DNA from: Pseudomonas antarctica
Lineage (GTDB): Bacteria; Pseudomonadota; Gammaproteobacteria; Pseudomonadales; Pseudomonadaceae
DNA: 64,000 nucleotides
Direction of reading: 5' to 3'
Assembly: GCF_900624995.1 (NCBI RefSeq)
Contig: NZ_UYXQ01000006.1
Span: 124,001 to 188,000 of the forward strand
Part shown: positions 8,243 to 17,382 of the stretch, in pieces
Numbering within the stretch: position 1 is the first letter of the stretch
Layout: each line of letters starts with the position of its first letter
Translations under genes and position numbers: made by a program
The notes under the pieces: model-generated
The model's input: only the letters and a program-made list of their open reading frames with translations
What the model was told of the DNA's origin: nothing
Databases searched by the model: none

Positions 8243-8977
8243 TCAGTTAACCGGCAACGCAATAATTTGCGCGGTGGTCAGCACCGAGCCGAAAGTGTCT
8301 TCAATTTCCGCCAGCGCCGAGTTGTGCAACTCATCCTTGGTTACCGAATGGCCATCGGCGCGGGTAATCGCCCGGGTGGCACTGGCATCGGATGCTACCA
8401 CAACGTCATAACCCAACGGCGCGGCGTCCCGGGCGGCGCCGGCGACACAGGCGTGGGTCATCAGGCCACTGATAATCAGAGTCTTGACGCCGGCCTTCTT
8501 TAATTGCGCATCCAGGTCGGTGCTGGCGAATACGCTGACGGTGGTCTTCTGCACGAGCGTGTCTTGCGCACGCGGCTTCATCAGCGGGTGAAAATCAACG
8601 GTCTTGCCGTTCTTGGCGAATACCGCCGCGTCATCCGGGGCGATGTGCTGCACGTGAATGACCTGGATTTTTTCTTTGTCAGCGAATTTGATCAGGCGCT
8701 GGGTGTTTTCCAGAGCCTTCATGCCGTCCGGGATCGGCATGCGGCCGGTGAAGTATTCATTCTGGAAGTCGATTACCAGCAGGGCGGTGGTTTTCGGGTC
8801 CAGGCGTTCTGTGGGTTTGGCACCCAACATGGCGCGAATGGTGGGCTGCTGATTCGCGGCGGTGTCGGCGGCGACCGCGTAGTGGCCGAACCCCATCATC
8901 ATGCCGAGGCCCACCAGTGTGGACTTGAGCATGGCAGGTAATGAGCGGACGGGATGAGTGGCAATAGCAAGGGTCAT
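8243..8977 (-). CDS. Exported isochorismatase-family cysteine hydrolase
   Basis: A 244-residue member of the isochorismatase-like hydrolase superfamily. The catalytic triad is visible: D70 (LLVIDFQNEYF), K144 (LVQKTTVSVF) and C177 (GLMTHACVAGAARDA). Such enzymes split amides, imides or isochorismate. Unusually, the catalytic domain is preceded by about 40 residues containing a hydrophobic stretch (MLKSTLVGLGMMMGFGHYAVAADTA) that looks like a Sec signal peptide, which would place the enzyme in the periplasm. ATG 8977 follows AGGA; Met16 is an alternative start that also keeps the signal peptide. The substrate is unknown. The linked LysR gene downstream suggests inducible expression. Confidence 0.82.
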   Translation of the reverse strand: MTLAIATHPVRSLPAMLKSTLVGLGMMMGFGHYAVAADTAANQQPTIRAMLGAKPTERLDPKTTALLVIDFQNEYFTGRMPIPDGMKALENTQRLIKFADKEKIQVIHVQHIAPDDAAVFAKNGKTVDFHPLMKPRAQDTLVQKTTVSVFASTDLDAQLKKAGVKTLIISGLMTHACVAGAARDAAPLGYDVVVASDASATRAITRADGHSVTKDELHNSALAEIEDTFGSVLTTAQIIALPVN

Positions 8978-9100
8978 GGTGCGAGTTCCTGAGGTGAGTA
9001 AATTGACGAGGCCCAGTCTAGGAGACCGTCATCACCGCACCAACGCACTAATCAGCACAATATTTGTTTGGAATTCGCACAAGCAGGCTAACCAACGGGC

Positions 9101-9134
9101 AAAAAAAATCCCCGTATCTTTCGATACGAGGACT
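9101..9134 (-). terminator. Terminator of the tRNA operon
   Basis: Read on the minus strand, a ten-pair stem with one wobble pair (TCCTCGTATC / GATACGGGGA) closes a GAAA tetraloop and is followed by eight T. It ends the Asn-Pro-Lys-Pro tRNA transcript. Confidence 0.85.
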
Positions 9135-9141
9135 TTTAATA

Positions 9142-9218
9142 TGGTCGGGGTAAGGGGATTCGAACTCCTGACATCCTGCTCCCAAAGCAGGCGCGCTACC
9201 GGACTGCGCTATACCCCG
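9142..9218 (-). tRNA. tRNA-Pro (UGG), copy 2
   Basis: A 77-nt cloverleaf with acceptor CGGGGTA / TACCCCG, encoded CCA and anticodon TGG in the loop CTTTGGGAG. It is the last gene of the minus-strand tRNA operon and appears identical to the copy at 9394-9470. Confidence 0.95.
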
Positions 9219-9312
9219 GTAAAAAAAAGGCGACCTTTCAGTCGCCTTCTTCGATCAGTGCTTTTGGCCTCTGATCTTAAGATTCGATTCCAGCGTTAAC
9301 TGGTCTCAAAAA

Positions 9313-9388
9313 TGGTGGGTCGTGTGGGATTCGAACCTACGACCAATTGGTTAAAAGCCAACTGCTCTACCAACTGAGCTAACGACCC
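9313..9388 (-). tRNA. tRNA-Lys (UUU)
   Basis: A 76-nt cloverleaf with acceptor GGGTCGT / ACGACCC, encoded CCA and anticodon TTT within GGCTTTTAACC. It lies between the two tRNA-Pro copies. Confidence 0.95.
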
Positions 9389-9393
9389 AAAAA

Positions 9394-9470
9394 TGGTCGG
9401 GGTAAGGGGATTCGAACTCCTGACATCCTGCTCCCAAAGCAGGCGCGCTACCGGACTGCGCTATACCCCG
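9394..9470 (-). tRNA. tRNA-Pro (UGG), copy 1
   Basis: Same 77-nt sequence as the copy at 9142-9218, with acceptor CGGGGTA / TACCCCG, anticodon TGG and encoded CCA. Confidence 0.95.
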
Positions 9471-9480
9471 GTTTTGAAAT

Positions 9481-9556
9481 TGGCTCCGTGACCAGGACTC
9501 GAACCTGGGACCCAATGATTAACAGTCATTTGCTCTACCGACTGAGCTATCACGGA
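9481..9556 (-). tRNA. tRNA-Asn (GUU)
   Basis: A 76-nt cloverleaf with acceptor TCCGTGA / TCACGGA, encoded CCA and anticodon GTT within GACTGTTAATC. It is the first gene of the tRNA operon. Confidence 0.95.
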
Positions 9557-9646
9557 ACTGCATATTTCAAATGTACAACTTTTACTGCTTTGTAACCTTC
9601 TCTTCGACCCGTCCGTATCGCTACGTTCATGTCTCTGAGGCGCGCT

Positions 9647-9674
9647 ATTCTACAATCTTAAAAACCCCTGTCAA
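9647..9674 (-). promoter_or_regulatory. Sigma-70 promoter of the tRNA operon
   Basis: On the minus strand, TTGACA (9674-9669) and TAGAAT (9652-9647) are 16 bases apart, followed by a GC-rich discriminator (AGCGCGCC) of the kind that makes stable-RNA promoters sensitive to ppGpp. The first tRNA begins about 90 bases downstream. Confidence 0.85.
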
Positions 9675-9806
9675 CCCTTTAAATTGCTTTTAAGACAATG
9701 ATTTGCGCTTCTTTCTGATTTCTTCTTGGGGAGAAGAAACCCGTGGGCTGACGTTGCTGCGGGGCGCACTTTACAAGCCTTTGCCTTACAGTTCAACGCC
9801 CTATCG
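9675..9806. other. Intergenic stretch between tRNA promoter and clpB terminator
   Basis: Together with the tRNA leader this makes a 303-base gap without a gene (9557-9859). Apart from the tRNA promoter and the clpB terminator it holds one eight-pair hairpin at 9719-9739 (TTTCTTCT / AGAAGAAA around TGGGG). No coding frame or recognised RNA was found in it. Confidence 0.4.
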
Positions 9807-9834
9807 AAAAAAAAGGCCCCGCAATGCGAGGCCT
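9807..9834 (-). terminator. Terminator of clpB
   Basis: On the minus strand a nine-pair stem (AGGCCTCGC / GCGGGGCCT, one wobble) with loop ATT is followed by eight T, 26 bases after the clpB stop. Confidence 0.9.
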
Positions 9835-9859
9835 CCTCTTATAACCATACAGTCTGGGC

Positions 9860-12424
9860 TTAGTGGAAGACGATTTCGTCGTTTTCCACCGTGGCCGCGA
9901 CGCTGGTCCCCGGCATGAAGCTGCCCGACAGGATCAACTGCGCCAATGGGTTCTCGATCCAGCGCTGGATCGCACGTTTGAGAGGCCGTGCGCCATACAC
10001 CGGGTCGTAACCCACCGCGATCAGCTTGTCCAACGCCTCGCTGCTCAGTTCCAAGTCCAGCTCGCGTTCGGCCAGGCGGCTGCGCAGGCGGCCCAACTGG
10101 ATCTCGGTGATGCCCGCTATCTGATCCCGCGCCAAAGGCTCGAAGATCACCACTTCATCGACCCGGTTGATAAATTCCGGGCGGAAGTGCGAGGTCAGCG
10201 CATCCATGACGGCAGCACGCTGCGCCTCACGATCACCGACCAGTTCCTGGATTTGCGAGGAGCCCAGGTTGGAGGTCATCACGATCACCGTGTTGCGAAA
10301 ATCCACCGTACGCCCGTGGCTGTCCGTCAAGCGGCCATCTTCCAGCACCTGCAGCAAGATGTTGAACACATCCGGGTGGGCCTTCTCGACCTCGTCCAGC
10401 AAGATCACCGAGTAAGGCTTGCGCCGCACGGCTTCGGTCAGGTAACCGCCCTCCTCGTAGCCCACATAGCCTGGTGGGGCGCCAATCAAGCGCGCCACGG
10501 AGTGTTTCTCCATGAATTCGGACATATCGATCCGCACCATGGCCTCTTCGGTATCAAAGAGGAACTCAGCCAAGGCCTTGCACAGCTCGGTCTTACCCAC
10601 GCCGGTCGGGCCAAGGAACATGAACGAGCCGCTCGGACGGTTCGGGTCGGACAAGCCGGCCCGGGAACGGCGTACCGCGTTGGACACCGCCACCACCGCC
10701 TCTTCCTGGCCAATAACGCGCTGGTGCAACAGGCTTTCCATTTTCAGCAGCTTGTCGCGCTCACCTTCGAGCATTTTCGACACGGGGATGCCGGTCCACT
10801 TCGAGACGACTTCGGCGATTTCTTCCTCCGTCACCTTGCTGCGCAGCAACTGGTTCTCACTTTTACCGTGCTGATCGACCATTTGCAGGCTGCGCTCCAG
10901 GTCCGGGATCACCCCGTACTGCAACTCGGCCATGCGGTTCAGGTCGCCTTTACGCCGCGCGGCTTCAAGTTCCTGACGGGACTGCTCGATCTTTTGCTGG
11001 ATCTGCGCAGAACCCTGCACCTCGGCTTTCTCCGACGTCCAGATTTCCTCGAGGTCCGAATATTCACGCTCCAGGCGCAGGATTTCTTCCTGGAGTTTTT
11101 CCAAGCGTTTCTTCGCCGCCTCATCCTCTTCCTTCTTCAGCGCCTGGGATTCGACTTTCAGTTGAATCAGGCGCCGATCCAGGCGGTCGAGCACTTCCGG
11201 CTTGGAGTCGATCTCCATGCGAATGCGGCTGGCCGCTTCGTCGATCAGGTCAATGGCCTTGTCCGGCAACTGACGGTCAGTGATATAGCGATGGCTCAAT
11301 TTGGCCGCCGCAATGATCGCGCCGTCAGTGATCGCCACCTTGTGGTGGACCTCATAGCGCTCTTTCAGGCCACGCAGGATCGCGATGGTGTCTTCTTCAC
11401 TCGGTTCTTCCACCAGTACTTTCTGGAAACGACGCTCAAGGGCTGCGTCCTTTTCAATGTACTGGCGGTATTCGTTGAGCGTGGTCGCACCAACGCAATG
11501 CAACTCACCCCGAGCCAGGGCTGGCTTGAGCATGTTGCCCGCGTCCATCGAGCCTTCGCCTTTACCGGCGCCGACCATGGTGTGCAGTTCGTCGATAAAC
11601 AGAATGATCTGCCCGTCCTGCTTCGACAGCTCATTGAGCAGGGATTTCAGGCGCTCTTCGAACTCGCCACGGAACTTGGCACCGGCGATCAGCGAGCCCA
11701 TGTCCAAAGACAACAGGCGCTTGCCTTTAAGGCCGTCTGGCACTTCACCATTAATGATGCGTTGGGCCAAGCCTTCGGCAATCGCGGTTTTACCCACGCC
11801 AGGTTCACCGATCAGCACCGGGTTGTTCTTGGTGCGGCGTTGCAGCACTTGGATAGTGCGACGAATTTCGTCGTCACGGCCGATCACCGGGTCAAGTTTG
11901 CCTTCTTCAGCGCGCTTGGTCAGGTCAACCGTGTATTTATCCAGAGCCTGGCGCGACTCCTCATGGTTGGGGTCATTCACCGCTTCGCCGCCGCGCAGGT
12001 TGTTGATGGCGTTTTCCAAGGCTTTCTTACTCACGCCCTGGCCCAGCAACAATTTGCCAAGCTTGCTGTTGTCGTCCATTGCGGCGAGCAGCACCAGTTC
12101 GCTGGAAATGAACTGGTCACCTTTCTGCTGGGCCAGGCGATCCGCCTGGTTGAGCAGGCGCGCCAAGTCCTGCGACATGTTCACGTCGCCGGTAGGGTTT
12201 TGGATTTTCGGCAGTTGGTCGAGCTCTTTGCTCAACTCCTTGCGCAGGCTGTTGACGTCAAAGCCCACTTGCATCAGCAAGGGCTTGATAGAACCCCCTT
12301 GCTGCTCCAGAAGCGCCTGCATCAAGTGCGCAGGCTCGATGGCCGGGTGGTCAAGGCCCACCGCCAAGGATTGAGAGTCAGATAAGGCCAATTGCAATTT
12401 GCTGGTTAAACGATCAATACGCAT
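9860..12424 (-). CDS. clpB: Protein disaggregase ClpB
   Basis: Hexameric AAA+ chaperone that threads aggregated proteins through its pore together with DnaK-DnaJ-GrpE. The 854-residue product has the N domain (about 1-145), the first AAA+ module with [13 protein letters not shown] (Walker A) and [14 protein letters not shown] (Walker B), the long coiled-coil middle domain (about 405-525, Glu/Lys/Arg rich) and a second AAA+ module with [19 protein letters not shown]. The ATG at 12424 follows AAGGAAGG. An excellent sigma-32 promoter lies about 95 bases upstream, so the gene should be heat-inducible. Its length is normal for the family. Confidence 0.97.
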   Translation of the reverse strand: MRIDRLTSKLQLALSDSQSLAVGLDHPAIEPAHLMQALLEQQGGSIKPLLMQVGFDVNSLRKELSKELDQLPKIQNPTGDVNMSQDLARLLNQADRLAQQKGDQFISSELVLLAAMDDNSKLGKLLLGQGVSKKALENAINNLRGGEAVNDPNHEESRQALDKYTVDLTKRAEEGKLDPVIGRDDEIRRTIQVLQRRTKNNPVLIGEPGVGKTAIAEGLAQRIINGEVPDGLKGKRLLSLDMGSLIAGAKFRGEFEERLKSLLNELSKQDGQIILFIDELHTMVGAGKGEGSMDAGNMLKPALARGELHCVGATTLNEYRQYIEKDAALERRFQKVLVEEPSEEDTIAILRGLKERYEVHHKVAITDGAIIAAAKLSHRYITDRQLPDKAIDLIDEAASRIRMEIDSKPEVLDRLDRRLIQLKVESQALKKEEDEAAKKRLEKLQEEILRLEREYSDLEEIWTSEKAEVQGSAQIQQKIEQSRQELEAARRKGDLNRMAELQYGVIPDLERSLQMVDQHGKSENQLLRSKVTEEEIAEVVSKWTGIPVSKMLEGERDKLLKMESLLHQRVIGQEEAVVAVSNAVRRSRAGLSDPNRPSGSFMFLGPTGVGKTELCKALAEFLFDTEEAMVRIDMSEFMEKHSVARLIGAPPGYVGYEEGGYLTEAVRRKPYSVILLDEVEKAHPDVFNILLQVLEDGRLTDSHGRTVDFRNTVIVMTSNLGSSQIQELVGDREAQRAAVMDALTSHFRPEFINRVDEVVIFEPLARDQIAGITEIQLGRLRSRLAERELDLELSSEALDKLIAVGYDPVYGARPLKRAIQRWIENPLAQLILSGSFMPGTSVAATVENDEIVFH

Positions 12425-12459
12425 TAGTCACCTTCCTTTTGAGCAGGCCGGAGCTATTA

Positions 12460-12475
12460 CGAGCGAGCTCGCTCG
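12460..12475. repeat. 16-bp perfect palindrome, probable REP relic
   Basis: CGAGCGAGCTCGCTCG is self-complementary and lies in the clpB leader between promoter and start codon, continuing into GCGAGA. It resembles the central part of the GCTTGCTCGCGA-type REP sequences found elsewhere in the window, but lacks their TGTGGGAGC ends. In the mRNA it would form a hairpin. Confidence 0.4.
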
Positions 12476-12520
12476 CGAGAACACATCCTGAATGAAGAAA
12501 CCTGCCAGATACCCCTATAG

Positions 12521-12546
12521 ATGGGGTGGATTCTGCAAGATTCAAG
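12521..12546 (-). promoter_or_regulatory. Sigma-32 (RpoH) heat-shock promoter of clpB
   Basis: On the minus strand CTTGAA (12546-12541) and CCCCATCTAT (from 12526) are separated by 14 bases, a close match to the RpoH consensus CTTGAAA-N11-16-CCCCATnT. It lies in the gap between pgeF and clpB and points at clpB. Confidence 0.88.
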
Positions 12547-12592
12547 CGATCAATGGTCGATATGGACCAGGGTTGACCCAGATCAAGAGAGT

Positions 12593-13318
12593 CTAGCGGT
12601 CAAGCCAGATCAGGGAGGCAAACCGACCGGTGCGAGGGCTGCGGCGGTAAGAAAAGAAGCGCGGATCAGTCACGGTGCAGAAACCGCCACCATATACAGC
12701 GGTGACACCGCGCGCGGCCAGGCGCAGGCGTGCCAACTGGTAGATGTCGGCCAAGTACTTGCCGGAGTTGTGGCTTGGAACGAAGGCTTCGGCGGTAATC
12801 GGCAGTGGCTGCATGAAGGCTTCACGCACTTCCGGGCCAACTTCAAAGGCTTGCGCGCCGATTGCAGGGCCCAGCCAGACCAACACTTCGCCGGGTTCGG
12901 TGTTCAAGCTTTCAAAGGCTGCGTCCAATACGCCTGCTGCCAGCCCGCGCCAACCGGCATGGGCGGCCGCCACGCGAGTACCGGCACGGTTGCAGAACAA
13001 CGCGGGCAGGCAATCGGCGGTCATTGATGTGCAGGCAATCCCAGGCGTGCTGGTCCAGCTGCCATCGGCTTCGGCGATGCGCGACGGGTCAGCCTCGACC
13101 ACGGTTGTCCCGTGGACTTGGCGCAGCCACGCAGGCTGAATATCAAAGGCATCGGTCAGACGACGGCGATTCTCAAGGACGGCCTCAAGGCTGTCCTCGA
13201 CATGATCGCCCAGGTTAAGGCTGTCGAACGGCGCCAGACTGACGCCGCCCGCACGGGTGGTAACGCAGGCTTTCACCCCGGCCGGCGCGGGCCAGTCAGG
13301 AATCAGCCAGTCACTCAT
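12593..13318 (-). CDS. pgeF: Peptidoglycan editing factor PgeF (YfiH, multicopper-like)
   Basis: Cytoplasmic enzyme of the YfiH/DUF152 family. In E. coli it removes wrongly incorporated L-Ser from UDP-MurNAc so that peptidoglycan keeps L-Ala; homologues have been described as laccase-like or purine nucleoside-acting. The 241-residue protein carries the zinc/copper ligand motifs of the family: QVHGTTV, TADCLPALF and AAAHAGWRGLAAGV. The start codon overlaps the rluD stop by four bases (ATGA), so rluD and pgeF are co-translated, as in P. aeruginosa PA4543-PA4544. Confidence 0.9.
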   Translation of the reverse strand: MSDWLIPDWPAPAGVKACVTTRAGGVSLAPFDSLNLGDHVEDSLEAVLENRRRLTDAFDIQPAWLRQVHGTTVVEADPSRIAEADGSWTSTPGIACTSMTADCLPALFCNRAGTRVAAAHAGWRGLAAGVLDAAFESLNTEPGEVLVWLGPAIGAQAFEVGPEVREAFMQPLPITAEAFVPSHNSGKYLADIYQLARLRLAARGVTAVYGGGFCTVTDPRFFSYRRSPRTGRFASLIWLDR

Positions 13319-14277
13319 CCGATAAACGCCTCGCGATCCTGCTTGAGCAGCGACAACAACCAGACCAGATCGTCCGGAAGAGGCGATTCCCAGCTCATCC
13401 GCTTACCACTCGTCGGATGATCCAGCTCCAGGAAACGGGCATGCAGTGCCTGGCGCGGGAAAGACTTCAGCGATTCAACCATGGTCTGGCTTGCCGCCGG
13501 CGGGATACGGAAGCGACCGCCGTAGGCCGGATCTCCGACCAACGGGAAGTTAATGTGCGCCATGTGCACGCGAATCTGGTGCGTACGACCGGTTTCCAGC
13601 TTAACCCGCACGTGAGTGTGGGAGCGGAAACGCTCGAGTACACGGTAGTGGCTGACGGCCTGCTTGCCGCCCTCCATTACCGCCATACGCTGGCGCTGCT
13701 GGCCGTGGCGGCCGATAGGGGCGTTGATCTTGCCACCTGCCACCACCACGCCGATCACGATGCACTCGTAGATCCGGCTGACGCTACGGCTTTGCAATTG
13801 TGTGACCAACTGCGTCTGGGCCTGGATAGTCTTGGCCACCACCATCAAACCGGTGGTGTCCTTGTCCAGGCGGTGCACGATGCCGCAGCGCGGAACATTG
13901 ATGATGTCCGGCACGTGGTGCAACAGGGCATTGAGCAAGGTGCCATCAGCGTGCCCGGCTGCCGGGTGAACTACCAGGCCTGCGGGTTTATTGATGACCA
14001 GGATGTCGTCGTCTTCATAGACGATATCCAGCTCGATGTCCTGGGCGACCCATTCTCCCTGGGCTTCCTGCTCGGCAGTCAGCTCAAGAATCGCACCGCC
14101 ATGGACTATGTCTCGCGGGCGGATAACCGCTCCATCCACAGTCAGGCGGCCGTCTTTGATCCAGGCGGAAAGGCGCGAGCGCGAGTGCTCAGCGAATAAT
14201 TGTGCGGCGACTTGATCGAGGCGTTGGCCGCCCAATTCGGACGGCACCTCTGCGCGAAGTTCAATTTTATCGGACAT
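13315..14277 (-). CDS. rluD: 23S rRNA pseudouridine(1911/1915/1917) synthase RluD
   Basis: Modifies helix 69 uridines of 23S rRNA. The 320-residue product has an N-terminal S4 RNA-binding domain (residues about 17-75, LDQVAAQLFAEHSRSRLSAWIKDGRLTVDG) and the RluA-type catalytic domain with HRLDKDTTG at 135-143; D138 is the catalytic aspartate. It is transcribed divergently from bamD with a 149-base gap, and its stop overlaps pgeF. Confidence 0.95.
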   Translation of the reverse strand: MSDKIELRAEVPSELGGQRLDQVAAQLFAEHSRSRLSAWIKDGRLTVDGAVIRPRDIVHGGAILELTAEQEAQGEWVAQDIELDIVYEDDDILVINKPAGLVVHPAAGHADGTLLNALLHHVPDIINVPRCGIVHRLDKDTTGLMVVAKTIQAQTQLVTQLQSRSVSRIYECIVIGVVVAGGKINAPIGRHGQQRQRMAVMEGGKQAVSHYRVLERFRSHTHVRVKLETGRTHQIRVHMAHINFPLVGDPAYGGRFRIPPAASQTMVESLKSFPRQALHARFLELDHPTSGKRMSWESPLPDDLVWLLSLLKQDREAFIG

Positions 14278-14426
14278 GCTCAGACTAGGCGTGGCACAGC
14301 CTTTGGTTTCGGCTGCGCGCTTGTGGTTAAATACGGCGTCTTTTGCCCCGAGGCTTTCAACGGGGCGCTCATCATAACAGGACGGCCCCGCCCAAGACAG
14401 CGGCCGTCATAGGGACGCAAGCCGCC

Positions 14427-15452
14427 ATGCAAGTGAAACACCTGCTGCTGATCGCCATCCTCGCCATGACTGCTGCTTGCTCGTCAACAAAGGAAGTCGT
14501 CGACGAAAACCTGAGCGAAGTCGAGCTGTACCAACAAGCTCAAAAAGACTTGGACAATAATAGCTACACCAGCGCCACAGCGAAGCTGAAGGCCCTGGAG
14601 TCGCGCTATCCGTTCGGGCGCTACGCCGACCAGGCACAGCTCGAGCTGATTTACGCCAACTACAAGAACGCCGAGCCTGAGGCTGCCAAGTCTGCCGCCG
14701 AGCGTTTTATCCGGTTGCACCCGCAGCACCCGAACGTGGACTACGCCTACTACATGAAGGGCCTGACCTCGTTCGACCAGGACGTTGGCCTGCTGGCGCG
14801 CTTCCTGCCGCTGGACATGACCAAGCGTGACCCGGGTGCTGCCCGCGACTCCTACAATGAGTTCGCCCAGCTGACCAGCCGCTACCCCAACAGCCGCTAC
14901 GCGCCGGACGCCAAGCAGCGCATGATCTACCTGCGCAACCTGCTGGCTTCCTACGAAATTCACGTAGCCCACTACTACCTGACCCGTCAGGCGTACGTCG
15001 CTGCCGCCAACCGTGGCCGCTATGTCGTGGAAAACTTCCAGGAAACCCCATCCGTGGGTGATGGCCTGGCAGTGATGACCGAGGCTTACCAGCGCCTGCA
15101 CCTGGACGCCCTGGCGACCACCAGCCTGGAAACCCTGAAACTCAACTACCCGGATCACCCAAGCCTGAAGGACGGCCAGTTCGTGCCTCAGGTTGCTGAA
15201 GCGGACAACCGTTCGTGGCTGAGCAAGTACACCTTGGGCCTGATTGAATCCCGTCCACCGCTGCCGCCGGGCGAAACCCGCGCCAACCAGGACGTGATGA
15301 AGCAGTACCAGGACGCCAAGGACGCTATTCCTTCGGACCTCAAGCCACATGACGAAAACGGCGATGTGATCGAAGAGCAGGAGCCACAGGCCCTGGGCAA
15401 CAACCAGGACCGCTCGTGGTTCAGCTACATGACGTTCGGCGTGTTTGACTGA
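14427..15452 (+). CDS. bamD: Outer-membrane assembly lipoprotein BamD (ComL)
   Basis: Essential lipoprotein of the BAM complex, which inserts beta-barrel proteins into the outer membrane. The 341-residue precursor has a lipoprotein signal peptide ending ILAMTAAC, with lipidation at C18. Tetratricopeptide-like helices follow ([45 protein letters not shown]). It is longer than the E. coli protein (about 245 residues), as is usual in Pseudomonas, because of an acidic C-terminal tail. ATG 14427 is chosen because it puts the signal peptide at the N-terminus; the frame is open further upstream. A strong terminator follows. Confidence 0.93.
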   Translation: MQVKHLLLIAILAMTAACSSTKEVVDENLSEVELYQQAQKDLDNNSYTSATAKLKALESRYPFGRYADQAQLELIYANYKNAEPEAAKSAAERFIRLHPQHPNVDYAYYMKGLTSFDQDVGLLARFLPLDMTKRDPGAARDSYNEFAQLTSRYPNSRYAPDAKQRMIYLRNLLASYEIHVAHYYLTRQAYVAAANRGRYVVENFQETPSVGDGLAVMTEAYQRLHLDALATTSLETLKLNYPDHPSLKDGQFVPQVAEADNRSWLSKYTLGLIESRPPLPPGETRANQDVMKQYQDAKDAIPSDLKPHDENGDVIEEQEPQALGNNQDRSWFSYMTFGVFD

Positions 15453-15472
15453 TTGCATCCGGCGTCATCAAG

Positions 15473-15498
15473 AAGGAGCCTCTCGAGGCTCCTTTTTT
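15473..15498 (+). terminator. Terminator of bamD
   Basis: Stem AGGAGCC / GGCTCCT with loop TCTCGA, then a run of six T, 20 bases after the bamD stop. Confidence 0.9.
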
Positions 15499-15577
15499 AT
15501 TGCCGAGTATTATTGCGCTGTGCGCCTGCTGCCACCTTGGCTAAACTGGCGCATTCCTTGTCGAGAAACTGCCCATC

Positions 15578-15811
15578 ATGCTTCGTCTACTGTTCTGGAT
15601 TGCCGTTATTGCTGCCGCGGTATGGTTCTGGCGCAAATTCAAAAGCCCGGCCGCCAAGCAGCAACGCGCCAGCGAACCCGACGCCGCTTTGATGGTGCGC
15701 TGCGCCCACTGCGGCGTACACCTGCCGCAGGATCGCGCACTGAGCTCACGCCAAGAGTGGTATTGCACCCAGGCGCACCTGGAGCAAGGGCCGAAGTCTA
15801 TTCAGCGGTGA
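15578..15811 (+). CDS. PP0621-type small membrane protein with zinc-ribbon-like cysteines
   Basis: A 77-residue protein with one N-terminal membrane segment (MLRLLFWIAVIAAAVWFWRKF) and a small cytoplasmic domain with C42-x2-C45 (VRCAHCGVHLPQ) and a third Cys plus His (WYCTQAHLEQG), suggesting a metal site. It resembles the uncharacterised PP0621 family of pseudomonads, which occurs at this locus. Its end overlaps the end of the convergent thiO gene by 14 bases. Confidence 0.78.
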   Translation: MLRLLFWIAVIAAAVWFWRKFKSPAAKQQRASEPDAALMVRCAHCGVHLPQDRALSSRQEWYCTQAHLEQGPKSIQR

Positions 15812-16907
15812 TCCGACCGGCGGGCGCATAGGCCGCCGGATCAATGATCGGTGTACGCCCCAGCAACAAGTCGACAAACAACTGGCAGGATGCCGGTGCG
15901 AGTACCAAGCCATTGCGGTAATGCCCGCAATTGAGCCACAACCCTTTTACGCCTGGAACCTCGCCGATGTAAGGGATACCTTCCGGCGAGCCGGGCCGCA
16001 AACCAGCCCAGTGACCCACAACCTCGGCGCCCGCCAACGCGGGAATCAACTCCACAGCTGACGCTTTGAGGCTTTCCAACGCCGATTCGGTCGGGGTCTT
16101 GTCGAACCCTTCATGCTCCAGCGTACTGCCGATCAGAATGTGCCCATCACGCCGAGGGATCGCATAGCGTCCTTTGGCCAGCACCATGCTCGACAAGAAA
16201 TCAGACGCACATTTGTACAAAATCATTTGACCTTTGACCGGTTCCACAGGGAGCGACAAGCCCAACTTGCCCAGCAGTTCCCCGCTCCAGGCTCCAGCGG
16301 CCAACACGACCTGATCTCCGAGGATCGGCCCCACAGCTGTATTCACGCCCACGACATCTGCGCCCTCATGAACAAACCCGTGCACCTCGCACTGCTCATG
16401 AATAGTCACGCCAGGTAACGCCAACAGCGCCGCCTTAAGGGATTTAACCAGGCGCGGGTTGCGTACATTGGCCACGTCCGCCATGTAGATCGCCTGGGAA
16501 TACCCGCCTCCCAGCGCCGGCACCGCATCGTGGGCAGCCGACACATCCACTTTACTCAATGGCCGGCCTTCACGGGCAGCCCAGGCGAGTGCCTCGGCCT
16601 CATCCTCCAGGTCCAGCCAGTACAAACCCGTGGTATGAACCTCCGGATCAACACCCGTGGCGGTAAACAACCGCTGCGCCAGTTGCGGATAAAAATCCTG
16701 GGACCAATGCGCCAGCGCAGTGACCGCCGGGCTGTAGCGCCACGGATACAGCGGCGACACGATGCCGCCGCCCGCCCAGGACGACTCCTGCCCAAGCCCC
16801 GAGCGCTCCAGCAGAATGACTGCCTGCCCCTGGATGGCCAGGTTGTAGGCCGTCAACAACCCGATTACTCCGCCACCGACAATCACCACTTGCTGTTGCT
16901 TAGCCAT
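15798..16907 (-). CDS. thiO: Glycine oxidase ThiO (FAD-dependent)
   Basis: DAO-family flavoenzyme that oxidises glycine to iminoacetate for the thiazole ring of thiamine. The 369-residue protein has an N-terminal FAD-binding motif (VVIVGGGVIGLLTAYNLA, residues 8-25), the substrate-side loop GGGIVSPLYPWRY, and the C-terminal WAGLRPGSPEGIPYIGEVPG and NCGHYRNGLVLAP that contact flavin in ThiO. ATG 16907 is used; the codon before it is also ATG, giving a one-residue uncertainty. The same gene adjoins the pilus cluster in P. aeruginosa (PA4548). No other thiamine gene is nearby. Confidence 0.9.
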   Translation of the reverse strand: MAKQQQVVIVGGGVIGLLTAYNLAIQGQAVILLERSGLGQESSWAGGGIVSPLYPWRYSPAVTALAHWSQDFYPQLAQRLFTATGVDPEVHTTGLYWLDLEDEAEALAWAAREGRPLSKVDVSAAHDAVPALGGGYSQAIYMADVANVRNPRLVKSLKAALLALPGVTIHEQCEVHGFVHEGADVVGVNTAVGPILGDQVVLAAGAWSGELLGKLGLSLPVEPVKGQMILYKCASDFLSSMVLAKGRYAIPRRDGHILIGSTLEHEGFDKTPTESALESLKASAVELIPALAGAEVVGHWAGLRPGSPEGIPYIGEVPGVKGLWLNCGHYRNGLVLAPASCQLFVDLLLGRTPIIDPAAYAPAGRITAE

Positions 16908-16969
16908 CATTTGATCCAGCCGATAAAAAGGGAAAAGCGTAACCGGCGCCCATTCATCCAGCACCCTCA

Positions 16970-17371
16970 TCATTGCCCCCAGCACGCCTTGCGCGACATC
17001 TCAGGTGATGCGCCGGGATTGCTACGCACGCCGGAGCTGGTCAGGCTGAAGGCAACGCAAGGGTCATCCGCCATGACTGAGCCAACGACAGGCGTGGCCA
17101 GCAGGCTGAATGCCTGAGGGTTCAATGCAGCGCTGATTCTATAGCGATCATTGCCCTCACTGACGCCGCTTGCATCAATAAAAGTACCGTTGCGCGTGTA
17201 AAAGCGTTCCAGGTAGTGGACTTGCTCGGCCAACAACGCAGCGATTTCTGCGCGATAGACTTTTTTTACATAACCGGTATACGCGGGGTAAGCGATCCCG
17301 GCCAGAAACGTGATGATCGCTACAGCGATCAGTAACTCGACCAGGGTAAACCCTTGGCAATCCTTGCCCAT
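16970..17371 (-). CDS. pilE: Type IV minor pilin PilE
   Basis: A 133-residue minor pilin. Leader MGKDCQG precedes [24 protein letters not shown], with the conserved mature Glu5. A C-terminal disulphide loop is likely between C105 (DDPCVAF) and C130 (SRKACWGQ). In P. aeruginosa minor pilins prime fibre assembly and sit with PilY1 at the tip. GAGGAG lies seven bases upstream of ATG 17371, fixing the start. It is the last gene of the minus-strand run pilV-pilW-pilX-pilE; pilY1 and pilY2, which normally sit between pilX and pilE, are missing. Confidence 0.88.
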   Translation of the reverse strand: MGKDCQGFTLVELLIAVAIITFLAGIAYPAYTGYVKKVYRAEIAALLAEQVHYLERFYTRNGTFIDASGVSEGNDRYRISAALNPQAFSLLATPVVGSVMADDPCVAFSLTSSGVRSNPGASPEMSRKACWGQ

Positions 17372-17382
17372 TGTTACGCTCC

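Noticed and set aside
9863..12385. A very long open frame (about 840 codons) on the plus strand opposite clpB
   Set aside because: It is a codon-bias mirror of clpB: its composition follows the third-position GC of the real gene, it has no family motif and no ribosome-binding site.
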